Positions 34,634 to 43,560 of a stretch of DNA of 64,000 nucleotides are shown one piece after another; position 1 is the stretch's first letter; the number at the start of each line of letters is the position of its first letter. Where the stretch lies: NCBI GenBank assembly GCA_016705065.1, contig JADIYY010000003.1, forward strand, positions 124,001 through 188,000, given 5' to 3'. The translations under genes were made by a program, and so were the position numbers. The notes under the pieces are model-generated. The model had not been told where the DNA came from. It did not search any database and saw nothing but the letters and a program-made list of their open reading frames with translations. Source of the DNA: Candidatus Aalborgiella aggregata (GTDB lineage: Bacteria > Pseudomonadota > Gammaproteobacteria > Burkholderiales > Burkholderiaceae_C).

Positions 34634-35074
34634 TTAAAAAGGTTTAAGCACCACGAGAATCACGATGGCCAATAGCAACAACACCGGCAATTCGTTGTAC
34701 CAGCGGTACCAAATATGGCTGCGATGACTCGCATAGTTGTTTGGTGCGCTTTGGAACTTTTTCAACAAGCGACCACAACTGTGGTGGTAGCCCAGCGCGA
34801 GCACCACCAAAAATAGTTTGGTATGCATCCAGCCATTTAGTCCCCTCAAGCCAATGCCGTAATATAGCCACAACCAGAGCCCAAAACCGACAGCTGGCAC
34901 GGCCAAAATGGTCATGAACCGGTACAACTTATTGGCCATCAGGATTAATCTTGCATGCTCCGCACTTGAACCTTCTGGCACCATGGCCAAATTGACAAAA
35001 ATACGCGGCAAATAAAACAAACCAGCGAACCAACTGGTCACAAAAACGATGTGTAGTGATTTAATCCAAAGCAT
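34634..35074 (-). CDS. hemJ: protoporphyrinogen IX oxidase HemJ-like protein
   Basis: A 146-aa membrane protein of the HemJ/UPF0093 family, which oxidises protoporphyrinogen IX to protoporphyrin IX in haem synthesis. The N-terminal motif SLHIVFVTSWFAGLFYLPRI carries the conserved His and Arg, and RWYNELPVLLLL is the family C-terminus. Four hydrophobic helices are present. The longer upstream frame overlaps slmA on the other strand and is not supported, so the ATG at 35074 is used. slmA diverges from it. Confidence 0.88.
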   Translation of the reverse strand: MLWIKSLHIVFVTSWFAGLFYLPRIFVNLAMVPEGSSAEHARLILMANKLYRFMTILAVPAVGFGLWLWLYYGIGLRGLNGWMHTKLFLVVLALGYHHSCGRLLKKFQSAPNNYASHRSHIWYRWYNELPVLLLLAIVILVVLKPF

Positions 35075-35173
35075 GGGCTCTAGTTTATACCTTGAACATG
35101 CTTTGCCACGTGCTAAAGTACGGGGAAATCTACTTTTGCAACTTTTGCAACTTTTTACATTCATGCTGACGCT

Positions 35174-35812
35174 ATGAACACCACACAACAAGAAACCGTT
35201 CAAACACCAGACCAAGACACTGACGTCAGTAAAAAGCGCCCCAAACCCGGCGAGCGACGTGTGCAAATTTTGCAAACGCTGGCCGCCATGCTGGAAGGCG
35301 CTGGCGCAGAGCGCATCACAACCGCTGCGCTGGCTAAAAAATTGGATGTCAGCGAAGCCGCACTGTACCGCCACTTTGCCAGCAAAGCGCAAATGTTTGA
35401 AGGTCTGATTGAGTTCATCGAATCTTCTGTATTCAGTCTCATCAACCAAATTTACGAACGCGAAGCCAACCCGAAAGCGCAAGTTACCAAAATCATGACG
35501 ATGCTGCTGCAATTTGCTGAAAAAAACCCCGGCATGGCGCGCGTCATGGCGGGCGATGCCTTGGTATTTGAAAATGAACGCTTGCAGCAACGCATGAACC
35601 AGTTTTTTGATCGCTTCGAATCCAGTCTGAAACAAAGTTTGCGCTTGTTGGCTGACGTGCAAAAATCCAGCACTCCCACAGTGGATGCGCAAGTCAAGGC
35701 ATCGGTGCTGACTGCGTTTGTGGTGGGTCGTGTACAACGCTTCACGCGCACCGGGTTCAAACGCATGCCCACTGAGCATTTGGATGCCAGTTTGGCGCAA
35801 TTGCTGGCTTAA
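35174..35812 (+). CDS. slmA: nucleoid occlusion factor SlmA (TetR family)
   Basis: A 212-aa DNA-binding protein that blocks FtsZ ring assembly over the nucleoid in gammaproteobacteria; the same family is common in Burkholderiales. The N-terminal helix-turn-helix is ITTAALAKKLDVSEAALYRH, followed by FASKAQMFEGLIEFIE, the SlmA-type pattern. The C-terminal VVGRVQRFTRTGFKRMP is also typical. It diverges from hemJ and is 18 bp upstream of the FAH-family gene. Confidence 0.87.
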   Translation: MNTTQQETVQTPDQDTDVSKKRPKPGERRVQILQTLAAMLEGAGAERITTAALAKKLDVSEAALYRHFASKAQMFEGLIEFIESSVFSLINQIYEREANPKAQVTKIMTMLLQFAEKNPGMARVMAGDALVFENERLQQRMNQFFDRFESSLKQSLRLLADVQKSSTPTVDAQVKASVLTAFVVGRVQRFTRTGFKRMPTEHLDASLAQLLA

Positions 35813-35830
35813 CCTTTCGCACCTAACACC

Positions 35831-36694
35831 ATGAAATTAGTACGCTTTGGACCTGTCGGCAAAGAAAAGCCGGGTTTGATTGATAACGACGGCAAGCTGC
35901 GTGATTTGAGTGCTGTCATTGCAGACATTACACCAGAGCAGCTCGGTGACAAAGCACTTGCGAAAATTCGTAAATTGGATGCTTCAAAATTGCCGCTTGC
36001 CAAAGGCAAACGCCGATTGGGCAGCCCCGTAAACCAGATTGGCAAATTCATTGGCATTGGCTTGAATTATTCTGATCACGCGGCTGAAGCGGGTATGCCC
36101 ATACCCAAAGAACCCATCGTGTTCATGAAATCAACCACCTGCATTCAAGGTGCGAACGACCCGGTGATGCTACCGAAAGGTTCGACCAAAACAGACTGGG
36201 AAGTTGAACTGGGCATTGTCGTCGGCACCAAAGCACGCTATGTTTCGCAAAAAGAAGCGCTCAATTTTGTGGCGGGCTATTGCATTGTGAATGATATTTC
36301 TGAACGCGAATTCCAATTAGAGCGTGGACCACAGTGGGACAGAGGAAAAGGCTGCGACACATTTGGCCCCATTGGTCCGTGGCTGGTGACGCGTGACGAA
36401 GTTCCAAACCCACAAAGTCTCACACTGTGGCTGGACTTGAATAGCAAGCGCATGCAAAGTGGCTCAACCAAAACCATGATTTTCAGTGTTGCCAAAATTA
36501 TCAGCTATCTAAGCCAGTTCATGACCCTGATGCCAGGTGACGTCATCACCACTGGGACACCGCCTGGCGTGGGCATGGGCATGAAAAAAGAAGGCAAACC
36601 CTCACCTTTGTTTTTGAAAAAAGGCGATGTGATGAAACTGGGCATTGAAGGATTGGGCGAGCAAGAACAAACCGTGGTGGCGTTCAAGCGCTAG
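35831..36694 (+). CDS. fumarylacetoacetate hydrolase family protein
   Basis: A 287-aa enzyme of the FAH superfamily (2-keto-4-pentenoate hydratase / oxaloacetate decarboxylase / fumarylpyruvate hydrolase-like). Metal-binding and core motifs are FIGIGLNYSDHAAEAGMPIP, the acidic residues of DWEVELGIVVG, and the end GDVITTGTPPGVGMGMK. The QWDRGKGCDTFGPIGPWLV segment is typical of this subgroup. The exact substrate is not deducible. It follows slmA by 18 bp and is followed by repeat copy 4. Confidence 0.87.
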   Translation: MKLVRFGPVGKEKPGLIDNDGKLRDLSAVIADITPEQLGDKALAKIRKLDASKLPLAKGKRRLGSPVNQIGKFIGIGLNYSDHAAEAGMPIPKEPIVFMKSTTCIQGANDPVMLPKGSTKTDWEVELGIVVGTKARYVSQKEALNFVAGYCIVNDISEREFQLERGPQWDRGKGCDTFGPIGPWLVTRDEVPNPQSLTLWLDLNSKRMQSGSTKTMIFSVAKIISYLSQFMTLMPGDVITTGTPPGVGMGMKKEGKPSPLFLKKGDVMKLGIEGLGEQEQTVVAFKR

Positions 36695-36725
36695 CACATC
36701 ACTTCTGCTGTTTTTATTAGAGTTT

Positions 36726-36782
36726 TTGGCCTCTAGCCAGCGTATTGATTGCCTAAACTGCTATTTAAACAATAGCGTTAAT
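36726..36782 (+). repeat. dispersed ~60-bp repeat, copy 4 (intergenic)
   Basis: The core GGCCTCTAGCCAGCGTATTG, then ATTGCCT and CTGCTATTTAAACAATAGCG, sits between the convergent FAH-family and TetR genes. It is the best example of the GGC-CTCTA-GCC 5' hairpin. Confidence 0.85.
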
Positions 36783-36810
36783 TCTTGCAATGCATCTTTC
36801 CTTAGACCAA

Positions 36811-37428
36811 TCAACGTGCGTTAATGCCATCAAAGCATGTGGCCATCACCAAGTCGATGACCTGATCGTCATTGTACAAATCGCCCATTTTCAAAAACTC
36901 CAAAACAGGGTCACAGGCGCGTGCGTACAAGGTGTAGAGCACCGCTATGGCAGGTAACTTGCTGCTGATATCGCCTTGCGCTTGCGCCGCTTCAATCCAT
37001 GCGCCTAAACGGTCACTGACGTCCATCAAACCATCCATATAGTCTTTGTTGTTCATCAAGGTGGTGCGCAAGCTGGAGTTCTGACTGGGCAATGAGGGCA
37101 TTTCACCTGCGAGTTTCAGCGACATCACCCAGCGCACTACTTGTTTGATTTTTTCAAACGGTGTGGCCTGTGTTGGCAATTCATCCAAATACTGCTGAGC
37201 GCGCCGCATCACAAACACCATTGCCGCTGCAGCCAAATCTTCTTTACTGGGGAAGTGCTTGTACAAGCTGGCCTTGGCAATGCCCACATCGGCGGCCACT
37301 TCGTCCACCGTCATGGCGTCGAAGCCTTTTTGCGCCAGCATCAAATTGACCGATCGAATGATCGCGTCTTCACGTGCCAACAGCATCTGGGCTTTGAATG
37401 AAACCTTCACAGGTGGGTTTTTCGTCAT
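36811..37428 (-). CDS. TetR family transcriptional regulator
   Basis: A 205-aa repressor-type regulator. The helix-turn-helix is MTVDEVAADVGIAKASLYKH followed by FPSKEDLAAAAM. The C-terminal ligand-binding domain has a TetR_C_33-like look (KDYMDGLMDVSDRLGAWIEA), but the ligand is unknown. It diverges from the FAD-oxidase/DUF1365/cfa cluster, and the palindrome at 37520-37533 in the shared gap is its likely operator, so it probably controls that cluster and itself. Confidence 0.88.
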   Translation of the reverse strand: MTKNPPVKVSFKAQMLLAREDAIIRSVNLMLAQKGFDAMTVDEVAADVGIAKASLYKHFPSKEDLAAAAMVFVMRRAQQYLDELPTQATPFEKIKQVVRWVMSLKLAGEMPSLPSQNSSLRTTLMNNKDYMDGLMDVSDRLGAWIEAAQAQGDISSKLPAIAVLYTLYARACDPVLEFLKMGDLYNDDQVIDLVMATCFDGINAR

Positions 37429-37519
37429 CCGTATATTTTAGTCCAGCAATCGCGAAAAATGAATCAAAAGACTAAATAAATACAAAATAGATTAAATTAT
37501 GACTATTAAGTATTTATAA

Positions 37520-37538
37520 ATACCAATTGGTATACAAT
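37520..37538 (+). promoter_or_regulatory. TetR operator overlapping the cfa-cluster promoter
   Basis: A perfect 14-bp palindrome ATACCAATTGGTAT (37520-37533) abuts a -10-like TACAAT (37533-37538) about 34 bp upstream of the first gene of the cluster. The position explains repression by a TetR dimer. A clear -35 is not visible, so activation or weak promoter use is possible. Confidence 0.6.
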
Positions 37539-37571
37539 AGCCAAAAATCATTGTTAAGGAGTTTGGGTTCA

Positions 37572-38894
37572 ATGAAAGTCGCAATTGTTGGTTCTGGCAT
37601 ATCTGGTCTGGCTGCTGCCCATGCACTTAAAAGCAAAGTGGATGTCACGCTGTTCGAGTCCGGCGACTATTTTGGTGGCCATACCAACACGGTCGATGTC
37701 ACCTTGCCAACGCCTACAGGACCTGTGACACACGGTGTGGATACCGGCTTTTTGGTGTTCAACGAACGCACTTACCCGCATTTCATTTCACTCATGGCGG
37801 AACTGAAAGTCGCAACAGTCAAATCCGACATGTCGTTTTCTGTGCAAGCTACTGATCCAGCATCGCCGGCTTCAAACATGGAGTGGAGCGGCACCAATTT
37901 GGATTCGGTGTTTGCTCAAAAACGCAATTTGTTCAACCCCCGTTTTTGGCGCATGTTGCGCGATTTGTTGCGCTTTAACAAGCTCACCACACGCTTGGCT
38001 ACAAATGGCAATGACGATGAATTAGCCATGCCATTGGGCGATTTTTTGCGTGCGCACGAATTCAGCCAAGAATTTTGCGACTGGTATTTTTTGCCCATGA
38101 TGGCCTGCATTTGGAGCTGTCCAACCGAGCAAATGTTGCAATTCCCGACATCCACCATGGTGCGCTTTTGCCACAACCATGGTTTGCTGCAAGTCAGCAA
38201 TCGCCCGCAGTGGTGGACTGTTGCGGGCGGCGCGCGCAACTATGTCAAGCAAATCATCAGCGGTATTGAGGACAAGCGTCTCAATTCACCCGTTTTAAAA
38301 ATTGAATACGTAGCAGCCAGTGATGGACAGCCCAGCGGGGTGCGCGTGCACACGCACACTAGCAGCGAATGGTTTGACAAAGTCATCCTCGCCACCCATT
38401 CTGACCAAGCTTTGAAAATTTTGAGCGCCCCTAGTCTTGAACAGCAAGCTGTTTTAAGCGCAATTTCTTACCAGCGAAACACCGCTGTGCTGCATACCGA
38501 TACCAGCGTATTACCCAAAAACCCTAAGGCATGGGCTGCGTGGAATTACGAACGCGCCACAGCGAAAGGGCTCGAAGGACAGCAAGTTTGCTTGCACTAT
38601 CTACTCAACAAACTGCAACCTCTGCCTTGGCAACAGGCGGTCATGGTGTCGCTGAACCCTGTGCGTGCGATAGACCCGCAAAAGGTATTGCAAACCATCA
38701 ACTATTCGCACCCTGTTTTTGATTTGCGCGCCGTGGCTGCACAAAAAAGAATGCCACAGTTACAAGGACAAAACAACTGCTATTTTGCCGGTGCATGGAT
38801 GGGCTATGGCTTTCACGAAGATGGCCTCAAAGCAGGTTTAAGTGCCAGTGTGAAACTGCTGAGCGATGCCGGTTTGCTGGGGGGAAACATTTGA
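37572..38894 (+). CDS. FAD-dependent amine-oxidase-like protein of the fatty-acid modification cluster
   Basis: A 440-aa flavoprotein. The N-terminal dinucleotide-binding site is VAIVGSGISGLAAAHALK, ending at the acidic residue of TLFESGDYFGG. The C-terminal segment FAGAWMGYGFHEDGLKAGLS closes the FAD site. Proteins of this family sit next to cyclopropane-fatty-acid-synthase paralogues in many Proteobacteria and are thought to act on unusual fatty acids. The start at 37572 has AAGGAG ten bases upstream. It overlaps the next gene by one base. Confidence 0.88.
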   Translation: MKVAIVGSGISGLAAAHALKSKVDVTLFESGDYFGGHTNTVDVTLPTPTGPVTHGVDTGFLVFNERTYPHFISLMAELKVATVKSDMSFSVQATDPASPASNMEWSGTNLDSVFAQKRNLFNPRFWRMLRDLLRFNKLTTRLATNGNDDELAMPLGDFLRAHEFSQEFCDWYFLPMMACIWSCPTEQMLQFPTSTMVRFCHNHGLLQVSNRPQWWTVAGGARNYVKQIISGIEDKRLNSPVLKIEYVAASDGQPSGVRVHTHTSSEWFDKVILATHSDQALKILSAPSLEQQAVLSAISYQRNTAVLHTDTSVLPKNPKAWAAWNYERATAKGLEGQQVCLHYLLNKLQPLPWQQAVMVSLNPVRAIDPQKVLQTINYSHPVFDLRAVAAQKRMPQLQGQNNCYFAGAWMGYGFHEDGLKAGLSASVKLLSDAGLLGGNI

Positions 38895-39697
38895 TGCCAA
38901 ACATGCCACACATTGGCTTTGGTCATGTGTTCCATGCGCGTACACGACCGCAGCGCCACGCGTTCAAATACGCCACCTACTTTCTCATGTTGCCCATGCG
39001 CAGCCTGTCGAAAAGCATGCAGGGCTCCAGTACATGGCAAAACAACCGTGCGGGTTTACTGAGCTTTTTTGATACCGATCACGGCGACCATCGCAGCGTA
39101 GCCCAAGGTGGCGCTTTGGCATGGCTGGACGAGCTCTTGCAACAGCATGGCATACACGACGCCAGTGGAGAAGCATGGTTACAAACTTACCCACGGGTAC
39201 TGGGCTACACCTTCAAGCCTGTCAGTTTTTGGTATTGCCATCGCGCTGAAAACGACCAAGGCGGTGCTTTGCGTGCCATTGTGGCGGAAGTGAACAATAC
39301 CTTCGGCGAAAAGCATTGTTACTTGTTGGATGCGCCCAGTTATGGCGAAAACCAATTTGCCAACAAAGTATTTCACGTCTCACCATTCAACCCGGTTACA
39401 GGTCAATACCGTTTTCGTTTTGATCAGCTCAACAGCGCGCAGGGCGCACAAGTTTCTGCCATTGTGGATTACTTCGAAGCAGCAGATGCAAAAGAAATCA
39501 CACCCACACTGTGCACACGACTACAAGGCAATTTGCAGCCCATCACGCCACAAACATTGCGAAGCGCGTTTTGGCGCTACCCCGCCATGACGTGGGGCGT
39601 GATACTTCACATTCATTCACAAGCCTTGCGCTTGTGGTTAAAAAAAGTTCCGTTCTTCCACAAGCCTTCGCCACCCGAAGTGCTTGTATCTCGCTAA
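38894..39697 (+). CDS. DUF1365 family protein
   Basis: A 267-aa protein of the DUF1365 family. Landmarks are GHVFHARTRPQRHAFKYATY near the start, the segment VLGYTFKPVSFWYCHR, and EVNNTFGEKHCYLL. The FHVSPFNPVTGQYRFRF segment is also typical. Members are almost always encoded between the FAD oxidase and a Cfa-like methyltransferase, as here (TGATG overlap with the FAD gene). The biochemical role is unproven. The start at 38894 is supported by the overlap. Confidence 0.88.
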   Translation: MPNMPHIGFGHVFHARTRPQRHAFKYATYFLMLPMRSLSKSMQGSSTWQNNRAGLLSFFDTDHGDHRSVAQGGALAWLDELLQQHGIHDASGEAWLQTYPRVLGYTFKPVSFWYCHRAENDQGGALRAIVAEVNNTFGEKHCYLLDAPSYGENQFANKVFHVSPFNPVTGQYRFRFDQLNSAQGAQVSAIVDYFEAADAKEITPTLCTRLQGNLQPITPQTLRSAFWRYPAMTWGVILHIHSQALRLWLKKVPFFHKPSPPEVLVSR

Positions 39698-39738
39698 GTT
39701 TCTCGCTAATTGTGCAAGTTCATTTTTTATATGGATTG

Positions 39739-41004
39739 ATGATGAATACAGCTACCTCTCCTTACCCTACAGTCACCAACACAGCCATCCCCAACACCGC
39801 GCGTTACGCTTTGCAGTTGCTTGAAAAGTTACAGCATGGCGTACTCACCGTTCATTTCCCTGATGGTTCAAGCCGCTATTTTGGTGACTACCACGTTCAA
39901 ACAACTTCAGGCAATCCTGCACATTTCAGCGCCAGTATCACACTGCACAACTGGAATGTATTTTCCGCCGCTTTGAAATCGGGCGACATTGGGTTTGCTG
40001 AAAGTTACATTGCTGGCGATTGGACCACGCCCAACCTCACCGAGCTGCTCAAACTCTTGAGCAGCAACCGGCAGGCTATCGATGCCATGGTGTTTGGCAC
40101 TTGGTATGGGCGCTTGCTGTATCGCATCAAACACCTGCTGAACCACAACAGTCGCAGCAACAGCCGCAAAAATATCCATGCGCATTACGACTTGGGTAAC
40201 GCGTTTTATCAACTGTGGTTGGATAAAACCATGAACTATTCGGGCGCATGGTATGAAGGTGATTTCACGCGTCCATTTGAACAAGCGCAAACCGCCAAAG
40301 TACAACGCGCCTTGCGCATGGCGGGCGTGAAGAGCGGCAGTCGTGTGCTGGAAATTGGATGCGGTTGGGGCGCTTTGGCAGAAGAAGCCACACGCGAATT
40401 CAAGGCCCAAATCGTTGGCGTCACGCTCAGCACCGAACAGTTGGACTATGCCAATGCCAGAATGCACAAATTGGGTATTGCGACCGGCCAAGGGCAGCAA
40501 GCCGATTTGCGTTTGCAAGACTACCGCGACATCAGCGATGCGCCGTTTGACGCCATCTGCTCCATCGAAATGGTGGAAGCGGTGGGTCAATCTTACTGGC
40601 CTGAATACTTCAAAACGGTCAACAAACTGTTGAAGCCCGGTGGCCGCGCTTGTATCCAAAGCATTGTGATACGCGATGATTTGTTTGAACGTTACGCCGC
40701 ATCAACTGACTTTATTCAGCAATACATCTTCCCTGGTGGCTGCTTGCCCAGCCCACAAAAATTCCGTGAACAAGCCGAGCAGGCTGGCATGCAAGTGGTT
40801 GATGCCTTTGCTTTTGGTCCTGACTATGCCCAAACTTTGCGGGAATGGCGCAATGCATTTTTGGCGCAAAAAGAGCAAGTCGCCAAGCTGGGTTTTGATG
40901 CACGCTTCATGCACATTTGGGAATTTTATTTGGCTTATTGCGAAGCGGCGTTTGATACCGGCGATATCAACCTGATGCAATTCACTTTGCAAAAACCAGA
41001 GTAA
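39739..41004 (+). CDS. cfa: cyclopropane-fatty-acyl-phospholipid synthase family methyltransferase
   Basis: A 421-aa SAM-dependent enzyme acting on membrane lipid acyl chains. The SAM site is RVLEIGCGWGALAEEATREF. Family landmarks are NIHAHYDLGNAFYQLWLDKT, MNYSGAWYEGDFTRPFEQAQ, and the C-terminal FPGGCLPSP. An N-terminal SCP2-like domain (~20-130) is present. Its neighbours suggest a paralogue in an unusual-fatty-acid (for example furan or methylated) pathway rather than the housekeeping enzyme. The ATG at 39739 is preferred; the longer upstream frame lies over DUF1365. Confidence 0.88.
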   Translation: MMNTATSPYPTVTNTAIPNTARYALQLLEKLQHGVLTVHFPDGSSRYFGDYHVQTTSGNPAHFSASITLHNWNVFSAALKSGDIGFAESYIAGDWTTPNLTELLKLLSSNRQAIDAMVFGTWYGRLLYRIKHLLNHNSRSNSRKNIHAHYDLGNAFYQLWLDKTMNYSGAWYEGDFTRPFEQAQTAKVQRALRMAGVKSGSRVLEIGCGWGALAEEATREFKAQIVGVTLSTEQLDYANARMHKLGIATGQGQQADLRLQDYRDISDAPFDAICSIEMVEAVGQSYWPEYFKTVNKLLKPGGRACIQSIVIRDDLFERYAASTDFIQQYIFPGGCLPSPQKFREQAEQAGMQVVDAFAFGPDYAQTLREWRNAFLAQKEQVAKLGFDARFMHIWEFYLAYCEAAFDTGDINLMQFTLQKPE

Positions 41005-41011
41005 CAAGGGC

Positions 41012-41587
41012 ATGAAGCGCGCTCAATTCGCACAGTTTTTATGCAGCTTGGTCATGTTGCATGGTGCCTATGGCATCGCGCAAACGCTGCCTCCCGAAAT
41101 TCGGAGCACTTCACCAACTCTGGCTTTAACTGGTGAGTCCAAGTTGACTTTTTTTGGACTCGAAATCTACAAAGCCAGCTTGTGGCGCAATGCCAATTTT
41201 GTTGCCGATAACTATGCGCAGCATGAATTTGCTTTGGATCTGAATTACTTGCGTAATTTTCAGGGCAAAGACATTGCCAAACGCTCTATAGAAGAAATGC
41301 GCAGGCAAAGCAAGCTCGACGATGGTTTGTTGCAAAACTGGGAATTACAAATGCAAAAAGTATTCCCGAATGTTCAAGCGGGCGACAACATCACCGGCTT
41401 TCACCTGCCGGGTAAGGGCGCAAAATTTTGGCACAACGGCAAATTGCGCGGTGAAATCAATGATGTTGAGTTTGCCAAATACTTCTTCGGTATTTGGTTG
41501 TCTAAGCAAACCTCCGAGCCCAAAATGCGGCTGGCCTTGTTAGAGCCTAGGCCAAATTCTGATCGTGGTTTGAGTGAACGCAAGTGA
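41012..41587 (+). CDS. chalcone-isomerase-like exported protein
   Basis: A 191-aa protein with a signal peptide (FLCSLVMLHGAYGIAQTLP) and a chalcone_isomerase-like domain: TGESKLTFFGLEIYKASLW near the start, then DLNYLRNFQGKDIAKRSIEE, and the end EFAKYFFGIWLSKQT. Bacterial members are periplasmic and of unknown function but recur in Cfa-linked clusters. It lies 7 bp after cfa. Confidence 0.82.
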   Translation: MKRAQFAQFLCSLVMLHGAYGIAQTLPPEIRSTSPTLALTGESKLTFFGLEIYKASLWRNANFVADNYAQHEFALDLNYLRNFQGKDIAKRSIEEMRRQSKLDDGLLQNWELQMQKVFPNVQAGDNITGFHLPGKGAKFWHNGKLRGEINDVEFAKYFFGIWLSKQTSEPKMRLALLEPRPNSDRGLSERK

Positions 41588-41593
41588 GCACAT

Positions 41594-42967
41594 ATGAGTG
41601 ATCCAAAGCCCATCACGCAAGCCGCTGATGATGCCATGACAGCAATGCCTTGGCACATTCAGGATGGTTTGCGCTACGGCTTGTTGGGTTTGCCACTGGC
41701 TTTTTGCGCTTTGCCTTTGTATGTCTTGATGCCCAATTTATACGCGCAACAATGGGGCGTTTCGCTGGCAGCCTTGGGGTTTTTATTGATGGGTGTGCGT
41801 TTATTTGATGCCTTGATTGACCCGTGGCTGGGTCGTTTATGCGACGGCTTGTATGCACAATCTGCAAGCGCATTGTTTCGAATCAGCACCTTGGCCTGTG
41901 TGGCCTTAAGCATTGGATTTACTGCTTTGTTTTCGCCCATGACGCACGATGCCAATGCGCTGTTGTGGTGGGCAGGTGCGGCGCTGGTGTTGACCTACAC
42001 CGCTTACAGTTTTTTGAGTTTGGCCTACCATGCTTGGGGCGCGATGTTGGGCGGCGATGCCAATTTCCGCAGCCGTGTGGTGGCATGGCGCGAAAGTTTT
42101 GGATTGGTTGGCGTGTTGTTGGCAACGGTCACTCCCACTCTGGCCGGCATCACCGCCATGCAGGTCTTGTTTGTAGTGACTTTATGGCTTGGCTACGCCG
42201 CATGGCGCATGTCTACGCACCCAAATGGCTTGCTGGCAGTGACAGCACAGGCAACACCCACTTCATCGACGACGCCTGTTCGAACCTCACAAGATATGCG
42301 CTTGCCTTGGAAATATGCGGACTTCAGGCGCTTGTTGGCGGTTTATTTATTGAATGGCATTGCCAGCGCCATCCCAGCCACTTTGGTTTTGTTCTTTTTG
42401 CAAGACCGATTAGAAGCCAGTGTGGCGATGCAGTCTGCGGCCTTGGGCGTATATTTTTTGTTTGCTGCACTGTCTATGCCACTGTGGCTCAAGGCGGTTG
42501 CACGTTGGGGTTTGGTGCGGGTGTGGTTGTTTGGCATGCTTTTGTCAATTGCTGTGTTTGCGGGCGCGGGCGTTTTGGGTGCAGGTGACATTGCATGGTT
42601 TTTATTGGTGTGCGCTTTATCTGGCGCTGCACTGGGTAGCGACTTGACCGTGCCCACTGCCATGTTGGCTGGGCAAATACAAACACATGAACCCAAGCAA
42701 CAAACCGCAGGTATTTATTTTGGGTGGTGGAACTTTGCCGGCAAGCTCAACTTGGCGTTGGCTGCAGGGTTGGCATTGCCACTTTTGGGTTTGCTGGGCT
42801 ACGTACCCGGCGCGCGTGATGCACAGGCTTCACTCTTGTTAACACTGGCGTATTGCTTGCTGCCCTGTCTACTCAAAGCCGCTGCCGCCATCTTGCTGTA
42901 TTTTTCTTTCATCAAAGCAAAGCCCTTAACGACCTTGCTGCCTGCTCAACCTGAAGCCGATCATTAA
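41594..42967 (+). CDS. MFS transporter (GPH/MelB-like)
   Basis: A 457-aa inner-membrane protein with about twelve hydrophobic helices and the sodium/sugar-symporter-like segment VRLFDALIDPWLGRLCDGLY. SYHAWGAMLGGDANFRSRVV is another family landmark. It is 6 bp after the chalcone-isomerase-like gene and belongs to the same cluster. A lipid or lipid-precursor transport role is inferred from context only; the substrate is unknown. Confidence 0.82.
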   Translation: MSDPKPITQAADDAMTAMPWHIQDGLRYGLLGLPLAFCALPLYVLMPNLYAQQWGVSLAALGFLLMGVRLFDALIDPWLGRLCDGLYAQSASALFRISTLACVALSIGFTALFSPMTHDANALLWWAGAALVLTYTAYSFLSLAYHAWGAMLGGDANFRSRVVAWRESFGLVGVLLATVTPTLAGITAMQVLFVVTLWLGYAAWRMSTHPNGLLAVTAQATPTSSTTPVRTSQDMRLPWKYADFRRLLAVYLLNGIASAIPATLVLFFLQDRLEASVAMQSAALGVYFLFAALSMPLWLKAVARWGLVRVWLFGMLLSIAVFAGAGVLGAGDIAWFLLVCALSGAALGSDLTVPTAMLAGQIQTHEPKQQTAGIYFGWWNFAGKLNLALAAGLALPLLGLLGYVPGARDAQASLLLTLAYCLLPCLLKAAAAILLYFSFIKAKPLTTLLPAQPEADH

Positions 42968-43003
42968 GTCCATCATTCATTTTTAAAACGAGACCACTCA
43001 ACC

Positions 43004-43547
43004 ATGACAACCCTATTTAAACGCTGCAGCACACTCTTGCTCATCAGCGCAATGGCTTTGCTGCAAGCCTGCAGCACACCACAGATCGATGACTATGCCA
43101 AAGAAAAACCAGTGCTTGAATTGGACAAATACTTCAATGGCACCTTGGATGCCTACGGCGTGTTCACCGACCGCTCTGGCCAAGTGGTGAAACGATTTAC
43201 CGTGGTGATGGATTGCACTTGGAACGGCAACAGCGGCGTTTTAGACGAAGCCTTCACCTATTCTGACGGCACGAAACAGCGCCGTGTTTGGCGGCTGACG
43301 CGCCATGCAGATGGTCGTTTTACTGGTACGGCGGACGATGTGGTTGGCACAGCCAATGGACAACAACGCGGTAACGCTTTTTATTGGACCTACACACTTG
43401 CCTTACCAGTGGATGGCAACATCATCAACGTGCAGTTTGACGACTGGATGTATTTGATGAACGATAAAAGTGATGCTCAACAAAGCCAGCATGAGCAAAT
43501 GGGGTGTGGGCTTAGGTGAAGTGACTTTGTCGTTTGTGAAACGTTAA
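43004..43547 (+). pseudogene. DUF3833 lipoprotein gene with single-base frameshift
   Basis: This encodes a DUF3833 lipoprotein with signal peptide and lipobox (MALLQACSTPQ) and the family segments TLDAYGVFTDRSGQVVKRFT and WRLTRHADGRFTGTADD. The frame breaks at AAAA (43466-43469) where AAA is expected. With one base fewer it continues as DKVMLNKASMSKWGVGLGEV to the family end TLSFVKR (stop at 43545-43547), giving 180 residues. As called, the ORF stops at 43519. The error type matches that in tuf, so a sequencing error is likely. Confidence 0.82.
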
Positions 43548-43560
43548 TGGGTACGATGTT

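Noticed and set aside
34634..35800. 388-codon minus-strand frame covering hemJ and beyond
   Set aside because: The upstream two thirds lies antisense to slmA, which has clear protein motifs. Only the last 146 codons match HemJ.
39511..39738. N-terminal extension of the Cfa-like protein
   Set aside because: It overlaps the end of the DUF1365 gene in another frame and shows no family similarity. The ATG at 39739 fits.
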